A DNA stretch of 64,000 nucleotides, from assembly GCA_942486035.1 (NCBI GenBank), contig CALNXK010000042.1, positions 2,087,501 to 2,151,500 of the forward strand. The letters are read 5' to 3'. The stretch is from Porites lobata. Taxonomy: Eukaryota > Cnidaria > Anthozoa > Scleractinia > Poritidae. The position numbers and the translations under genes are program-made. The notes beneath the pieces are model-generated. The model worked only from the letters and a program-made list of their open reading frames with translations, was not told where the DNA came from and ran no database searches. The first letter of the stretch is position 1. Each line of letters starts with the position of its first letter. Shown here piece by piece: positions 22,596-34,539 of this stretch.

Positions 22596-25500
22596 CGATT
22601 CAGTTATTGGCGATACGTCATCTGTTGTCTGTACTTGCGCGTGCTCAGCCTCTTGTCTGTTATCATTTTGAGGCTGGTCATTGGTTGGAGGATTTCCCTG
22701 ACTTCGTTCAATCATCTTGGCAGTTATGTCTCTTCCCAGTTTAAGAGGAGTTGTGTCTGGTTGCATGAAGTAGAAGACCTGAAACAGAAGGCCTCTTTTA
22801 TGAACTTTTTGTACAGGGAAAAACTCCTTGGCAGTAGGTCCCAAGCAATGTTGGTTTGGACCTTAGAGGCAGCGTGGCCGCGCTTTTAGAGCGCCGGACT
22901 TGTAATGCAGAGGCCCTGAGTTCAAGTCCCGCCCTGACAGCTAACTCGACCATGCTTGTAAATAGCCATCTGGTTTGCCTCTAGCCAGCTGGGATTGTTA
23001 ACCCTATTATGGTTGATGTACATAATTTGTTTGAGGCATTTGCTCGACCCCACTAGCATTAGTGCTATAAACACTGCCGAGGGTAAATAACGGAACTTTT
23101 GTTTCACCTTTAGACCGACCCACCACATCTCATTACAACTTTACAACTCTGTGTAAACAGCTGTGCACCTGGCCGACTTGTGACGATATTCACCTACATG
23201 TCATAACTAATAACCAACGTGATAATCAAGGAATTATTTCTTACCTCAAAGGAAACTTGCAGATTCATTTCAAGCTGCATCTTTAGCGTCAAAGCCGCGG
23301 TAGAGTCTACTCCATAGCTATACAAGCTTGTGTTGAGATCAGTCTCTGATGGCGAGGGATTTCCAGTCCATTCACTCATTGTCGCAGTAATGTATTCGTT
23401 TATGAGCTCTGCCCTCTTTTCTCCATCTTTCTCTAAAACAATTTTTTGGGCGAGAGACTCCGTTGAGTTTGTTTGGTTGTCGGGAGCATTTACTGTTGAT
23501 CTTAAAATGGACAGTCGCGGAGTTTTCTTCAGCCCTGTATTGCTCTTCAAGAATCGAGGCCAGTCTGCATCAAACATTGAGATTTGACAGCGACCAGGGT
23601 CTTCAGTTAACACTTTCACCATGTGCTTAACACCTTTGAACACAAATCACTCATTAAGTAAGGCTGCAATTTATTACATTTATGTAAATTACTTTTGTCG
23701 TATTTTTTGAAAGGTGATGCCAAACAACCCTCTTAACACTGGTATCATATCTTTTTGTTTAAGTCCGCCTTCACGTACAGTTTTACATGTGTATAATCTT
23801 TTTCCAAACTATGTCTTCTTATAGAACAGTTAGCCGCAAGCCTACACTAATCGGTCAGGACATTTCCCAGTGGCGTTTTGCCCTAGTAAGAAGACATCAA
23901 TTAATGCTGTACTATTTAAAACGCTCATAGTATTTTCGTCGATCGTATACGCTTACAGTAAGTTTCAACCCACCTTCCTTTGCATCTACAAAACCCAATC
24001 CTGCTAGGGTCATCAGTTTTGCGATTCCAGTTTCTCTTTCCATTACACCAGCCCCACTGATTGGTCCCCAGTTTATTGCAAGTCCGGGAAGACCAAGCAC
24101 ATGTCTCCGGTACTGAGCGAGAGAATCTTGGAAAGCATTGCAAGCCGAGTATGAAGATTGTCCCATGTTACCCACGATTGACGCCATGGACGAAAACATC
24201 ACGAAGAAATCCAGATCCATCTCTAAGCTCATTTGGTGTAGCAACATGGAGCCTAAAAATGGAATAAAAAAAATTCGTTTTCGTTACTATCAGCCGAGGT
24301 TTTTGATAGAGAACACTGTTTCTATTTTCTTTAAAACTGTTTTCAAACCTGTTAGCTCATACCGACGTCTAAAACAGTGGCGTCGACAACTGCTGAAAAC
24401 AATAAGCCTGGAAGGATCTGAGAAGTTAGGCTGGTTTGCCGTTTTACCTTTGATTTTTGGGCCCATAACTTCATTGAAACGCTGAAATGTCAGGTCTTTG
24501 ATATATTCGTCTCTAAGAACCATAGCAGTGTGTACAATGCCTGCCACATCTGGAAGGGACTGAAGGCGCTCTTTCAAAGCCAACATTTGTGTTTGGCTGG
24601 ATACGTCTACCTGGAAAAGCCATCGGAAGAGAAAAATATAAAATGAGTTGATTACTGAGGTCAAGCAGTGGAACTTCCAGCTCAGCCACTTTGGGGAAAT
24701 AGATAAGCTGCTGCTGACGGAAGGTGGCCTTTAAAACAAGAACATCCACCGAAACGCAAAACGTCGCCGTTGTGTAGGGATAGAATTTCACACTTTACGA
24801 TTGTTTATTGAGAAAATGTCTTACATGCACTTGTGTGATCAGTTGCAACAATCATTTCACTCATGGCGAAACGTTATTATTTATGTGTGAAAAAGTATCG
24901 TTAATGTTGCTGAGACTAAAAGAAGTCCTTCTTTAAAACAAACGTCAATTTGCAATTTTAGCATTCTAAAGTCAAAGTATGTAAAATTCTTATGAATTGT
25001 AGGCATATTGTCAAATATTTTTCTAAAATGTTGTTTTTCGTGAGTAAAAAGGTTTGATGACTTAGTGAGGTTGCGAGAAATCTACCTACCTGAATTATAT
25101 GGATCGTTGTACCGGTGCTCCTTTCAATCTGACGCACCTCTTGAATTTTGGAATTGGAGGGCATGGAGCGGCCGAGAAGTACGATAGACTTTGCACCATT
25201 TTCTGCCATCCATCTGGCGACTTCAAATCCAAATCCTCTCACTCCTCCTGCTACCAGATAGGATTTGTTTTCTTTCAAACCACAACCATCTAAGCCTTGG
25301 GGTAGCACTGGGATGCCCTGAAGGTGATCCCCTTCTTCAAATGTTCCAAGTGATTGTATGAGAAAAGAAATGTCCAAGGACTGTGGTTCAATATCTTTAA
25401 GAGATGAGGGTTTGTCCGTAGACTCGTTGGCAGCTTTGATTGATACTACAAAGTCTACACACTCAACCGGCATTTCGAAAAGCTGTTGTGAGACTCCGTT

Positions 25501-28500
25501 TTTTCCCAGAATTTGTATACTTTTCATGGTTAGCTCCTCGAATGCTGTCGGCGATCGTAAAACGTCTAGTATATTCTCTCTCTCATACTTGAAATTCTTG
25601 TTCGCAGGAAAGATGACATCTCCTTCAAATTCAGTACTCAAGATAACTACTTTTCCTCCCCTTCTCAGACTAAGACCACTCCTAAGAAGGGCATTTGGAC
25701 CCGGTGGATTTAAGAACAGAACGGCGTCAAACTGGTCGATCGAATCATCATTGTAGGCTGGGGAACTCTGTCGCTTTACACTCTCTGCACCCAAATCAGT
25801 TAGAAGCCTTTTCGTGCATGAACTGCAAGTGTCTGGGATTGTGCAGTACACTCTGTGACCCAGTGTTTTTCCCAGAAATACTGCCGCTGGTCCGGGGCCA
25901 CGATTGGCTTCATTTATAAGAAGTTTCTGTTTTTCGGCGCCAGCCGCTGCTTTTTGTAGAGCGTGAAATGCCAGCGCCAGGCATGCTGGAAGGTAAGTGG
26001 CTTGTTCCATTGTCAGGTTGGGAGGTTTCAAAAACACGCTACTGACGTGTATTGGAATAAAACGTGCAACACGGCCGGAGGGAATGACTCCACACACATT
26101 GTCTCCAATTTGCAAAGTACTCTCGCCACTTATAGGGAGATCAGAGACTTTTCCACTCACAAAGACACATCCATTTGGTTTAGACACATCAAAGAGTGAT
26201 TCTGAGGGCGTCCAACAATAGCAAACTTCTACAATGACTTCAGATTGCGTTGCCTTTGGAAAACATTTCTCGCGAAGGCAATGCGATTTTGACGAAGGAA
26301 CTGTTGAAAGATATAGAAGTCCATCTTTCTTCCTCTCTTTTCTTTTCATTCTTTTTGAGGTGTGCAGTTGTAATTCTGACCTGACAAGACGATTTATAAA
26401 TCGTTTGCTATCTCGAAAGGCCACCTCGTCCTCCACGCTGTCACCTAAGACTTCATCAACTAAGGAGTTAATTTCCCGTTTATCTTCTTTGTTACTCAGG
26501 TCGACGGTGGTAACCCTGAGATTGAATTCTTCAAGGTTCGCTGTTCGTCTTAGTCCCCAGACTGTAGAACCCCATGGAATGAATTTACCCTTACCAGAGT
26601 GGTCACAGACATCCAAAAGCTGTGTTAACTCGGTGACGAGAAACAGCCTAGAATCCATGAGCTCCTTCTCTATTAACAGCTGCAGTAGGAAGACAGAGCT
26701 GCTGAAGGCGAGTTGTTGAGATTGTTCAATGACATCAAAATGTTCTGGTAGAAGTGATGTATCCACAGGCCAGAGATTGATAACCCTCAAAGAAGAGGAA
26801 TTGATCGCAGAAAAGTCAGCAAAGGCAATTTTTATTGTGTCTTGAACTTCAGAGTCAAAACAGTGACCATCTGGAGGATTTACGGCGATGACATTGACTT
26901 CCCGAGCTTGAAGTGATGAGATCAAATAATTCGACAAATTAGAGGAGTCTTTAAGTACTATGAAGGTCAGAGGGGGGGTTCTTTCTCCCTGCCTTGTTAA
27001 CTCAGCTTCCCTCCACTGGACGTCGTAGGCAAGATCAGCTAAAGGAAGTTGACGCGGTGAGCTTGTTAACTCTGCAACTCGGAAATCAGTCATAGTGAGC
27101 AAAACGTAGCCACTTGGATTCATAAGCGTCACATCAAATCGCCCAAACTCGGAAACATTGGCAGTCACGTGGCAAAATAACTGGCTCGTTAATGGTAAGT
27201 CATTCAGTGCAACACGTTTGAAACCAACTGGCACAATTGATTTATCATCAATCGAAGAATTTCCCAGAGGAACAAAGCAGGATTGAAGACAAGCATCTAA
27301 AATAGACGGATGAACAACATAACGACCAGTTTCTTCTTGGATGGTGTGTGCCTCCGCGATGTCTATAAGGCATAGCCCCTCGTTGTCGCCTTTCCATATC
27401 TCTTTGATGATGGAAAAGGTAGGGCCATAGTTAAATCCAAACTTCTCTGTTACTCCTCGGAACTGTTCATTCGGCATTCGTTCCATGTTTTTTAGAAGCT
27501 CATTTATTGCTGGACCAGCCGCGGTAGATGCTAAGAAAAGAAAAAAAAACAAACTAAAGGGTTCCCATCTTGTTTATGCGTAATACCAGTTACCGTTATG
27601 CTTGATATGTTGGCTGTTTGAAGAAAAACAAAAACTTAGGAGAATAGCACGTAATTTACAATAATGGAAGACTAATAGCAGTTTGAATAATAATCCACTG
27701 AAAAATATTTTGACACGAACGAATTACAATATAGGTTTATTCTTACTGCTATAGGCATGTGTGGGACTCTTTGCCTCTTTGCGAGCGTTCATGGAACATT
27801 TACAGCATTTACTTAGTGTAAGGAACATTAAACGAATTTATTAATAGTACCTTTGTGATTACCCTTCTTCTGTGTTTGAAGAAGATCCAGACAAATTTTT
27901 CCACTGCTTAGAATGATCTCGGAATGGTCATCCTGTACACTTGTTATGTGGTACTCAGCCTCGTTAATCCTTTCAGTCTTCTGGAGACGCAGACGTAACG
28001 ATCGAACCTGCAAAAGAAAAAGATATAGAGTGAATGTTTTCAATTTAGGAAATTCAGGATTTATGAACATGTATTTTTTGCTCAGGTACGTTCGTGAATA
28101 TCCTTTATCATTCTATTTCATAAAAGGCATTAAAAACACATTATACTGGAGTTACCTGTGTTTCTGGTAGGGTGAGGAGGCTTGAGAGCTTCACTTCAGA
28201 TAGTTCCAGGCCAGCCACGTGCACGAATTGATCCATCGCCATCGCAAAGGCCATTTCAAGATACGTAGCACCTGGCATGACGGTTGTTCCTTGGATTAGA
28301 GCGTGATCTTTGAGGTCAGGGAAGCGATGGAGGTCAATTTCCGTTTCCCAGCAGTGTAGGCCTGAGTAAAGACTGGTTTGCTTCACCTTTTCCAAAAATG
28401 GATGACTTTTCTTTTCTTCCCAGGATTTGGCATCAACTGGTTGAATTATGTTTTGGGGTGGACGTTCTCTGTACCAAAAGGTGTTCTTAATCCATGGATA

Positions 28501-31500
28501 GGTCAACGAGCGAACAAACTTTGCCGAAGGAATTGTCTGCACACAAGTCCAATCTATAGGAAAACCAAGTGTGTACAGTTTGCATACTGTGTTGAGAAGA
28601 AAAGACTTGCATTGCTTGTTGACAGGGACTCTCTTACGAGGAAGGGTCTCCAAAACGATTGGCTTTGCTTGGTCTTGAAGGTTTTCTTGCATAGCAATCT
28701 TTTTAACATAATGTGCTAAGATAGGCTGGGTGCTAATTTCGATGACCTGCTTGTAACCATCTCTGAGAAGGTGTTTCATTGCTGAGTAAAACTGAACTGG
28801 ACAGCGGATGTTACGCCACCAGTACTCGTTGTTAAACTCTTGACCACAAAGGACTCCTCCTTCAACTGTAGAATACATTGGAATCTTGGACAGCTTGGGA
28901 TGTAACGAAATACGCTTCATTGCTGCTTGAAATGACCTTTTAATGAATTCCATGTGTGAGCTGTGGAATGCACGTTTTGTTCCAAGAACACGCCAGAAAG
29001 TGTCTTTTTCGTGTATTGCAATGTGTTGACCCAAAGCTTCAACTGATTCAACATCACCAGACACTGTCACGCTCTCTGCATCGTTGATTGCGGCAATGCA
29101 AAGGGTAGGAGTTAGCTTCAACTCATCTAATAGTGCTCTTGCTCTTTCTTCGGACATACCTAAGGCCGCCACGCTACCATTACTAGGACACTGATCTTGC
29201 AGAGAGGAGCGAGCTAGCACCAGGTGAACTGCTTCCTTTAGGGTTATGATCCCAGCAATGCATGCTGCAGCAATCTCTCCAAGACTATGACCAAGTACAG
29301 CGGAGGGATAGATTCTCCAAGACATCAGAAGTTTTGAAGTTGCATACTGTATTGCAAACGTAGCTGGCTGAGCAATGGAATTTTCTGCGATCCTTGATTT
29401 CTCCTCTGATGCCATGAGCTCATCTAAAAGTGACATCGATTTCCACAGATCTTTTATCAAATTGTGGACAGTTAAAAAAGCATCTTTGAAGACAGGTTCC
29501 ATTTCAATTAGCTGTCTTCCCATAGCATACCACTGGGAACCTTGCCCTCCAAATAAGAAGACAAGTTTTGGGTTAACTGCGTTCACCTCTCCGTAAGCAA
29601 CAACTTTCTCCATTCCTACTGAGTCGTTGGCGTACTCTGTCAAAATCTTGGAAGCCTCGGGTATAGCTTCGAAAGTAAGAGCTAAGCGATGGGGAAACTG
29701 ACTGCGACGTTCGTTCAATGAGTAGCACAAGTTCTCCACAAATGTCGCATTATCTTTTGCTTCACCTTCGATCCACTGAGAGTAGAGTCGTGCCATTCGC
29801 TTGAGAGCTTCTTGAGAACGTGCAGAAAAGGTGAGGATATGACATGGGCGTCGTCTTATTTCAAGATCATCATCGGCGGTCGCCCTTTGTGTCACTTCCC
29901 GAAGGATAACGTGTACGTTTGATCCACCGTAACCGAAGGAGTTTACGGCACCTGTTAGTGGTTTTCCTGCTTCTGTGTTCCAAGGTTCGCTTGTTTGTTG
30001 CACGACAATTCCTTTTTGCTGTAACTTTAATTTTGGATTTAGTACACGCACATTAACAGTTGGAACCAATTTCTTGTTTTTTATCATTAACGCGACTTTT
30101 ATGATCCCAGCCAGCCCTGAGGTAGATTCTGTATGATTTAGGTTTGACTTGACAGATCCTATTTTTAGCTGTCGTGTGGTTCCTCTTGTATAGACATCGG
30201 CGATTGAAGTGACTTCTACAACGTCACCGATTGCGGTACCTGTGCCATGGGCCTCAAAGTAAGTCACTTCCTCCGGATTCAAAGCTGATTGTTCGAGAAC
30301 CATTTTGCATAGTTCAGCTTGCGTCTTAGAACTTGGCGCTGTCATGGGTACTGCATTTTGACCATCATTGTTCATACCGCAGGCAATTATTGAACAATAT
30401 TCATCATCCTTATCATTCAAAGCCGCATCAGAGAGCTTAAGAACAATTGCTGCAAAGCCTTCTCCCCTTCCATAACCGTCGCCAGAGGCATCAAAACTCT
30501 TGCAGCGCCCATCAGGCGCTAGCAAACCAGCCATGCCAGTAATAATCTGCATTGCATGGCTTAAGACAATATTAGGTGCACAAACTATTGCTACGTCACA
30601 ATCGCCATTATGAAGGTTATCACAAGCAAGTTTGAGTGCTGTCAAGGAAGACGAACATGCGGTATCAACCGCAAAACTTGGACCTGTGAGGTTGAGGCAA
30701 AATGATACTCTGTTTGCTAGTATGGATGCTGTTATACCTGTAGAGGAAAATTGGTCGATATTGTTGTAATTTGATGAATCTGTTATCAAATTACCGTAGT
30801 CTAGGTTCATCACACCCAGAAAGACCCCTGTCTTACATCTCTGAAGATCCTCAAGCCGCATTCCGGCGTCTTCAATGGCCTCATACACCACCTCCAAGAG
30901 AATACGTTGTTGGGGGTCCATTGCACGAGCCTCTTGTTTGGATATACCGAAGAATGTGTTGTCAAAATATTGAATATCCTCCAAATAAGAGCCCCTGACA
31001 GCACAGTGACGTCCAGTGACAAAGCGCTTGTGATGGTAAAGTCGGAAAAGCGTTTCATATTGCTCTTGTCTATTTTGGGGAAAGTCTCGAATTGAACTGT
31101 TTCCCTGCTCAAGTAAATTCCAAAACATCTCTTTACTATTTGCTCCAGGAAATCTGCAGCTGATACCGACAATGGATATTGGAGGGCGCCTAGATGTCGC
31201 CTGTGGCGCACCACCATATCGAATTTGAATAGACATTTTCCTCCTTTTCTGGTTCGTTCGGTTGGGTAGCATATTTTGAAAATCAAAGCTGTCCATCAAC
31301 TCGAAAAATAATGTGACTGTTGGTGGCAAGATTACCAGAGCATGGATCAGTCCCAAAGCAAACACCACAGGAATAAGTCGAAAGAAGATGTCCTGCAGGC
31401 TTGGGTAAATAAGCCCCAACGAAATGGAACCTGAGATCTCGAGAAAGGCTGCCATAAACACAGGCAAACCAACCGATTCCAACGCCTTATTCATGCGTTC

Positions 31501-33832
31501 TCTTACGACTTGTTTGTCTGAATAAATAAATGAATGAGCTATTTGAACGCTAAAGTTGTGTGCTAAGACAACTGACAAATATAAGGCAATGAAGGCGAGG
31601 TGATTGAACTGAATTGACCAAAATTCCATAATGGCTGCTGCCTCCAATAGGAGTAAATCAAATGTAAGCGCCAAAAAGATGCTGATCCTTAGGCTTGAAC
31701 TGGATAGAAGACAGGTCCCGAAGGCCACAGCTGTGGCAATGATAAGAAAGAGGACAGTTTCTCTTTCCAGTGATGAAAGGTCTTCAACCTCGAAAAATGT
31801 CTCCGACACTGGTTTAGGCTTCAAGGAGACCTTTAAGTCCTCCCTTAGTTTCTCTAGGTTGCCTTTGTTTTCATTTAAGGTTTTCTGTACTACCATCTTT
31901 ACATGATATCGAGATGCGGAAATCGAAAAATTGACATCTTTCTTGTCAACCAACACATCTCGTCGAAAAGGTAGATTTTGAGATTGATTGAGAAATTTGT
32001 GGAGGCAAGTGCGAAATTTTAAATTTGTGCAGCTCTTGCTTTTATTGTTTAAAAAGGCAGCCAGCCAACACACCGTTCTCTCTTGACTGTAAGAAGCTTT
32101 TCCAAGCGTTCCACAGATTTGAAGCATTTCTTCTTGAATAGTCTTCTGCGAGTAATCAGTCCTCCGGGAAAACACGATACTTACATCTGTTTGTTTTCCA
32201 AAAAATTTCTTTTGCGCTTCATAAAACTTGATGAAGTTATCATTTTCTTGACAGAGGTTTTCTGTAGAAAAAGTTCTTTCACTCGCTTGCAGAGCAGAGG
32301 AGACACAGATACTGATGAAGCAGACAATGAGAATGAACGAGATGACTTTACCACCAAATGAAGTAAGCCGACGCGGAAGGTTCTTAGTAACGTACCAAAT
32401 GACATTATGTACTCCCTCTCTCTTTCCTTGCAAGAAGCTGCTAATTTTCGCTCTGGGACTCATGCAAAATGTGTTTAAGGTTTTTAACTGCCTTTCGAGT
32501 GAAAGTGTTAAAGTGGGAGCGATTAAGAAAGACGCAGCCGAAGCAAGAGCAAAAGCTATCACTGTCACCAAAAAGAATTCGGACGTAACCTCAAAGGAAG
32601 ATTTGATTGCAATTCCCAGGAGAATGGTTGAACAAAACGCCGAAAAGAGTTGGACTGTTCCCACTCTTGCAGTGCAGCTGGTAACTCTATAATCAAGCGA
32701 GTGTACAATTCTCTGTCGTCTCCACTCTCCCAAGAAGAGAGCAACGTCTGATGTTGATTTTCCCAACAGAAGAAATGGAATGAAAATGGTGGTCGGGAGT
32801 AAAGAAAGGCCGGCCATGGAAACAATGCCTGCTGTACATATATAGGGTACCAAGAAAGTTGCGGAAATGAATAAAGCAGTTGTTAAACAGCACAAGTTGC
32901 TGAAAACAATGTAAATGACAACAAGTGAAAGAGATAAAACTATTAATATTGACAAACAAAGCGCCAGTATATCTACTTTCAAGATTTGTTGCAAAGCATC
33001 ATCGGTTGCTCTTCCACTCTTGTAAAAGAGCGATGCGCATTTCATTCCATCTCTTAATGATGAGACTTGGCTCTCAAAGGTGGCTTCAAAGTTTTTTACT
33101 TTCTGATCCTCATTCTCAGTTGTTGGCTTTTTAATGAAATAGGTAATTCGAAGAGCTTTAGCCTGGGAAGTTGGCGGATCTGATCCTTTATTGACTTTAA
33201 AATTACTAAGTATCTGCATGTGGGAGATTTTCAGTGACTGGCCATCTGAAAGTATTGTCCTGGGATTATTCCACTCACGAACCAGAATTGAAGGAAGGTT
33301 TCTTAAATGTTCGAAGTTAGAACCGGCTAACTCCAATGGACTACTGACGATGCAGTTGTCTTGTGTTTTGGTGCTGGCGTTTGACGGAGGCCCTCTGAAG
33401 CACAAACTTTGGTAATCACTGTTGTTCAACACCGTCTGGTGCACAAGCTTAGCTTCCTCTAGACATTTCTCTTCTAAAATATTTCCAGTAAGTTTGGGCG
33501 TCACTATGATCTGCTCCTGACGTGAATCAAGGAGTGGAAAGAATTGTGCTGCATGCTCTAAGTCCATCCTTGATTGGCTATTACTTACAGCTAGTTGTTT
33601 ACTGGATAGCTGCTCAACACTTATCCGAATAAAACCCAACAAGCTAGCAACACAAACGACAAGTGAAACGAAGAAGATAATCAAGGGCCTTTGTCTGGCT
33701 AGAAAGAAACCAAATTTCTCGAAAACTTTCTCGTAGGCTGTGAGTATGTGATACGAGACATCCCTTCGTCCACGAAAGATAGTTCTTGGTCCAAGGCGAT
33801 TTTCATTAGATGTCTCGTAGAGGTCAAAAGAC
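20812..33832 (-). CDS. Patched/RND - type I polyketide synthase fusion protein
   Basis: Ten exons: 28156-33832, 27851-28007, 25090-27530, 24448-24610, 23974-24252, 23245-23633, 22467-22778, 22052-22369, 21499-21729, 20812-21168. All have GT-AG borders and compatible phases, giving about 3,440 codons and a stop. Numbering starts at the first full codon. Domains: RND (1-850), KS (884-1310; Cys1059, His1195, His1233), AT (1420-1760; Ser1516), DH (1810-2100; His1843, Asp2023), structural psiKR, ER (about 2370-2635), KR (from 2700; GGVRGFG, Tyr2847), ACP (Ser3016), TE (Ser3188, Asp3215, His3368). There is no methyltransferase. The order is that of a highly reducing animal FAS-like PKS with its own TE, here anchored by an N-terminal Patched-like domain. 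It probably extends acyl chains with malonyl units at the cytosolic membrane face. The 5' exon is missing. The exon 8 donor (GTTTGT at 22051) is the least certain border. Confidence 0.9.
22720..23410 (-). other. Domain: acyl carrier protein (ACP)
   Basis: The phosphopantetheine attachment motif is YGVDSTAALTLKMQ with Ser3016, in a short helical domain spread over the end of 23245-23633 and the start of 22467-22778. There is one ACP only. A Gln/Asn-rich linker follows before the TE. Confidence 0.88.
22855..23100 (+). mobile_element. tRNA-derived SINE in PKS intron 6
   Basis: The head reads GTGGCCGCGCTTTTAGAGCG, then GGACTTGTAATGCAGAGGC and a B-box-like GTTCAAGTCCCGCC. The body includes TTTGCCTCTAGCCAGCTGGG and the tail AACACTGCCGAGGGTAAATA. 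It lies antisense to the PKS. Confidence 0.7.
23974..25275 (-). other. Domain: ketoreductase (KR), split over three exons
   Basis: The NADPH loop is AGGVRGFG (Gly2706 onward) and is followed by VLLGRS. The second exon carries IVHTAMVLRD and VMGPKIKG. The third carries FSSMAS with the catalytic Ser, and SSYSACNAF with Tyr2847 and the Asn. All catalytic positions are present. Confidence 0.9.
25460..26260 (-). other. Domain: enoylreductase (ER), nucleotide site degraded
   Basis: The fold is recognisable from VEVCYCW through the substrate-binding part to a Rossmann-like segment. The NADPH loop reads INEANRGPGPAAVFLGK (residues near 2483-2499) where active ERs have a GGVGQAA core, and the following VDVVLNSL-type segment is replaced by DAVLFLNPPGP. 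This suggests a weak or inactive ER. The region between DH and ER (26260-27060) is a psiKR-like structural segment without methyltransferase motifs. Confidence 0.7.
27060..28404 (-). other. Domain: dehydratase (DH), split over three exons
   Basis: The N-terminal hotdog starts at HPFLEKV. Catalytic His1843 is in DHALIQGTTVMPG, which has one residue more between His and Gly than the common HxxxGxxxxP. Catalytic Asp2023 is in HPSILDACLQ. The exons used are the end of 28156-33832, all of 27851-28007 and the start of 25090-27530. It is probably active. Confidence 0.85.
28550..29572 (-). other. Domain: acyltransferase (AT)
   Basis: It starts with VFLFGGQGSQW, has the nucleophile Ser1516 in GHSLGE and the AFHS motif (RAFHSSHM). 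In modular PKSs an AFH-type motif goes with malonyl rather than methylmalonyl loading; carrying that over to this animal protein is inference. The orphan AT at 894-2038 is its relative. Confidence 0.93.
29900..31182 (-). other. Domain: beta-ketosynthase (KS)
   Basis: The domain begins at PPISIVGISCRFPG and ends after FGYGGSNVHVIL. Active-site Cys1059 is in DTACSSSL, His1195 in EAHGTGT and His1233 in KSNLNHTES (the usual motif is KSNIGHTE, so the Gly before the His is Asn). The domain is complete and predicted active. It sits in the same exon as the RND region and the AT. Confidence 0.95.
31290..33832 (-). other. Domain: Patched-like RND membrane region of the fusion
   Basis: TM1 lies at about residues 50-70 (RPLIIFFVSLVVC), followed by a large outer loop, TM2-6 at about 265-440, TM7 near 480 (FILIVCFISICV), a second outer loop and TM8-12 at about 690-850. 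It aligns along its length with genes A and B. At the TM4 motif, LGIGIDDM of A is LGKSTSDV (Ser361, Asp362); at TM10, GFAVDYSAHIAHAY is VLAHNFSVQIAHSF (Asn759). A basic stretch NQKRRK after TM12 fits a cytosolic exit into the PKS. Confidence 0.85.
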
Positions 33833-33847
33833 CTGAAATCGAAAAGG

Positions 33848-33863
33848 AGTAATAATAATAATG

Positions 33864-33897
<34 letters not shown>
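33848..33897 (+). repeat. (AAT)n microsatellite next to the PKS acceptor
   Basis: A run of ATA/AAT units lies directly upstream of the splice acceptor of the large exon. Read on the minus strand it is T-rich and so extends the polypyrimidine tract. Confidence 0.9.
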
Positions 33898-33898
<1 letters not shown>

Positions 33899-34100
33899 TG
33901 ACACTTATATAGCGCAATTTCTGTAAACATTCTCGATTGCGCTTCATAGAAGTTCTAAAAACAATAAAAATAATTGTAAAAATTTAAGTACATACTAGTA
34001 AAAATTAAGAACCCACTCCTGAACGCGCATCATAGAAGTTCTAAAAATGGTTAAAATAATTCAAAATATAAGTACATAGAAAGTAAAAATAAGAACCTAA
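33898..34100 (+). repeat. Dispersed repeat with two TCATAGAAGTTCTAAAAA units
   Basis: It begins TTGACACTTATATAGCGC and holds two direct units about 80 bp apart, each with CATAGAAGTTCTAAAA and AAGTACATA. It resembles a retroposon 3' region and adjoins the LINE fragment. Confidence 0.5.
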
Positions 34101-34539
34101 TCTTGAAAAACTTGAGAAAATATAAATGTTTTCAATTTCGTTTTAAAAGTTAAAGGGGTTGTGTCACTACAGGCCAGTTCATTTTGTTTAATTTTGCCAA
34201 TTACTAGCCCTAAATCGCTATGGAACTTAAAGTAAGCAAAGAAATTACATGTGAATGACAAAATCAGAGATCCGAGACAAACAAATATGTTTCCTGAGCA
34301 ATACTTTTGAAGTTGCAAGCAGCCGGGATCAACTTTGAAAAACTGTTAGGCTGAACAGTTTTCAAAAATCCTAATTTCAATCCGTTTCGTTCTTCTTCAG
34401 TTTTGCCCATCCATGGAATCTGTTGTTTCTGTTATGTTATTTTAACCTTCCTTTAAAGTTTTAAGCGGTTATTTTTATGTTTCTCTTTATTTAACGGGCA
34501 CTTTGTAATTTCTTAATTTGGCTGAATTTCGTGACATAG

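Noticed and set aside
24958..25090. Extension of the KR exon past 25090 (open for 44 more codons)
   Set aside because: A strong GTAGGT donor lies at 25089 and the next exon continues the KR fold in phase; the extension has no KR similarity.
33833..33930. ATG and Leu-rich start of the large exon frame
   Set aside because: The Leu run is the translated (AAT)n microsatellite upstream of a good acceptor at 33833-33834, so it is intronic.
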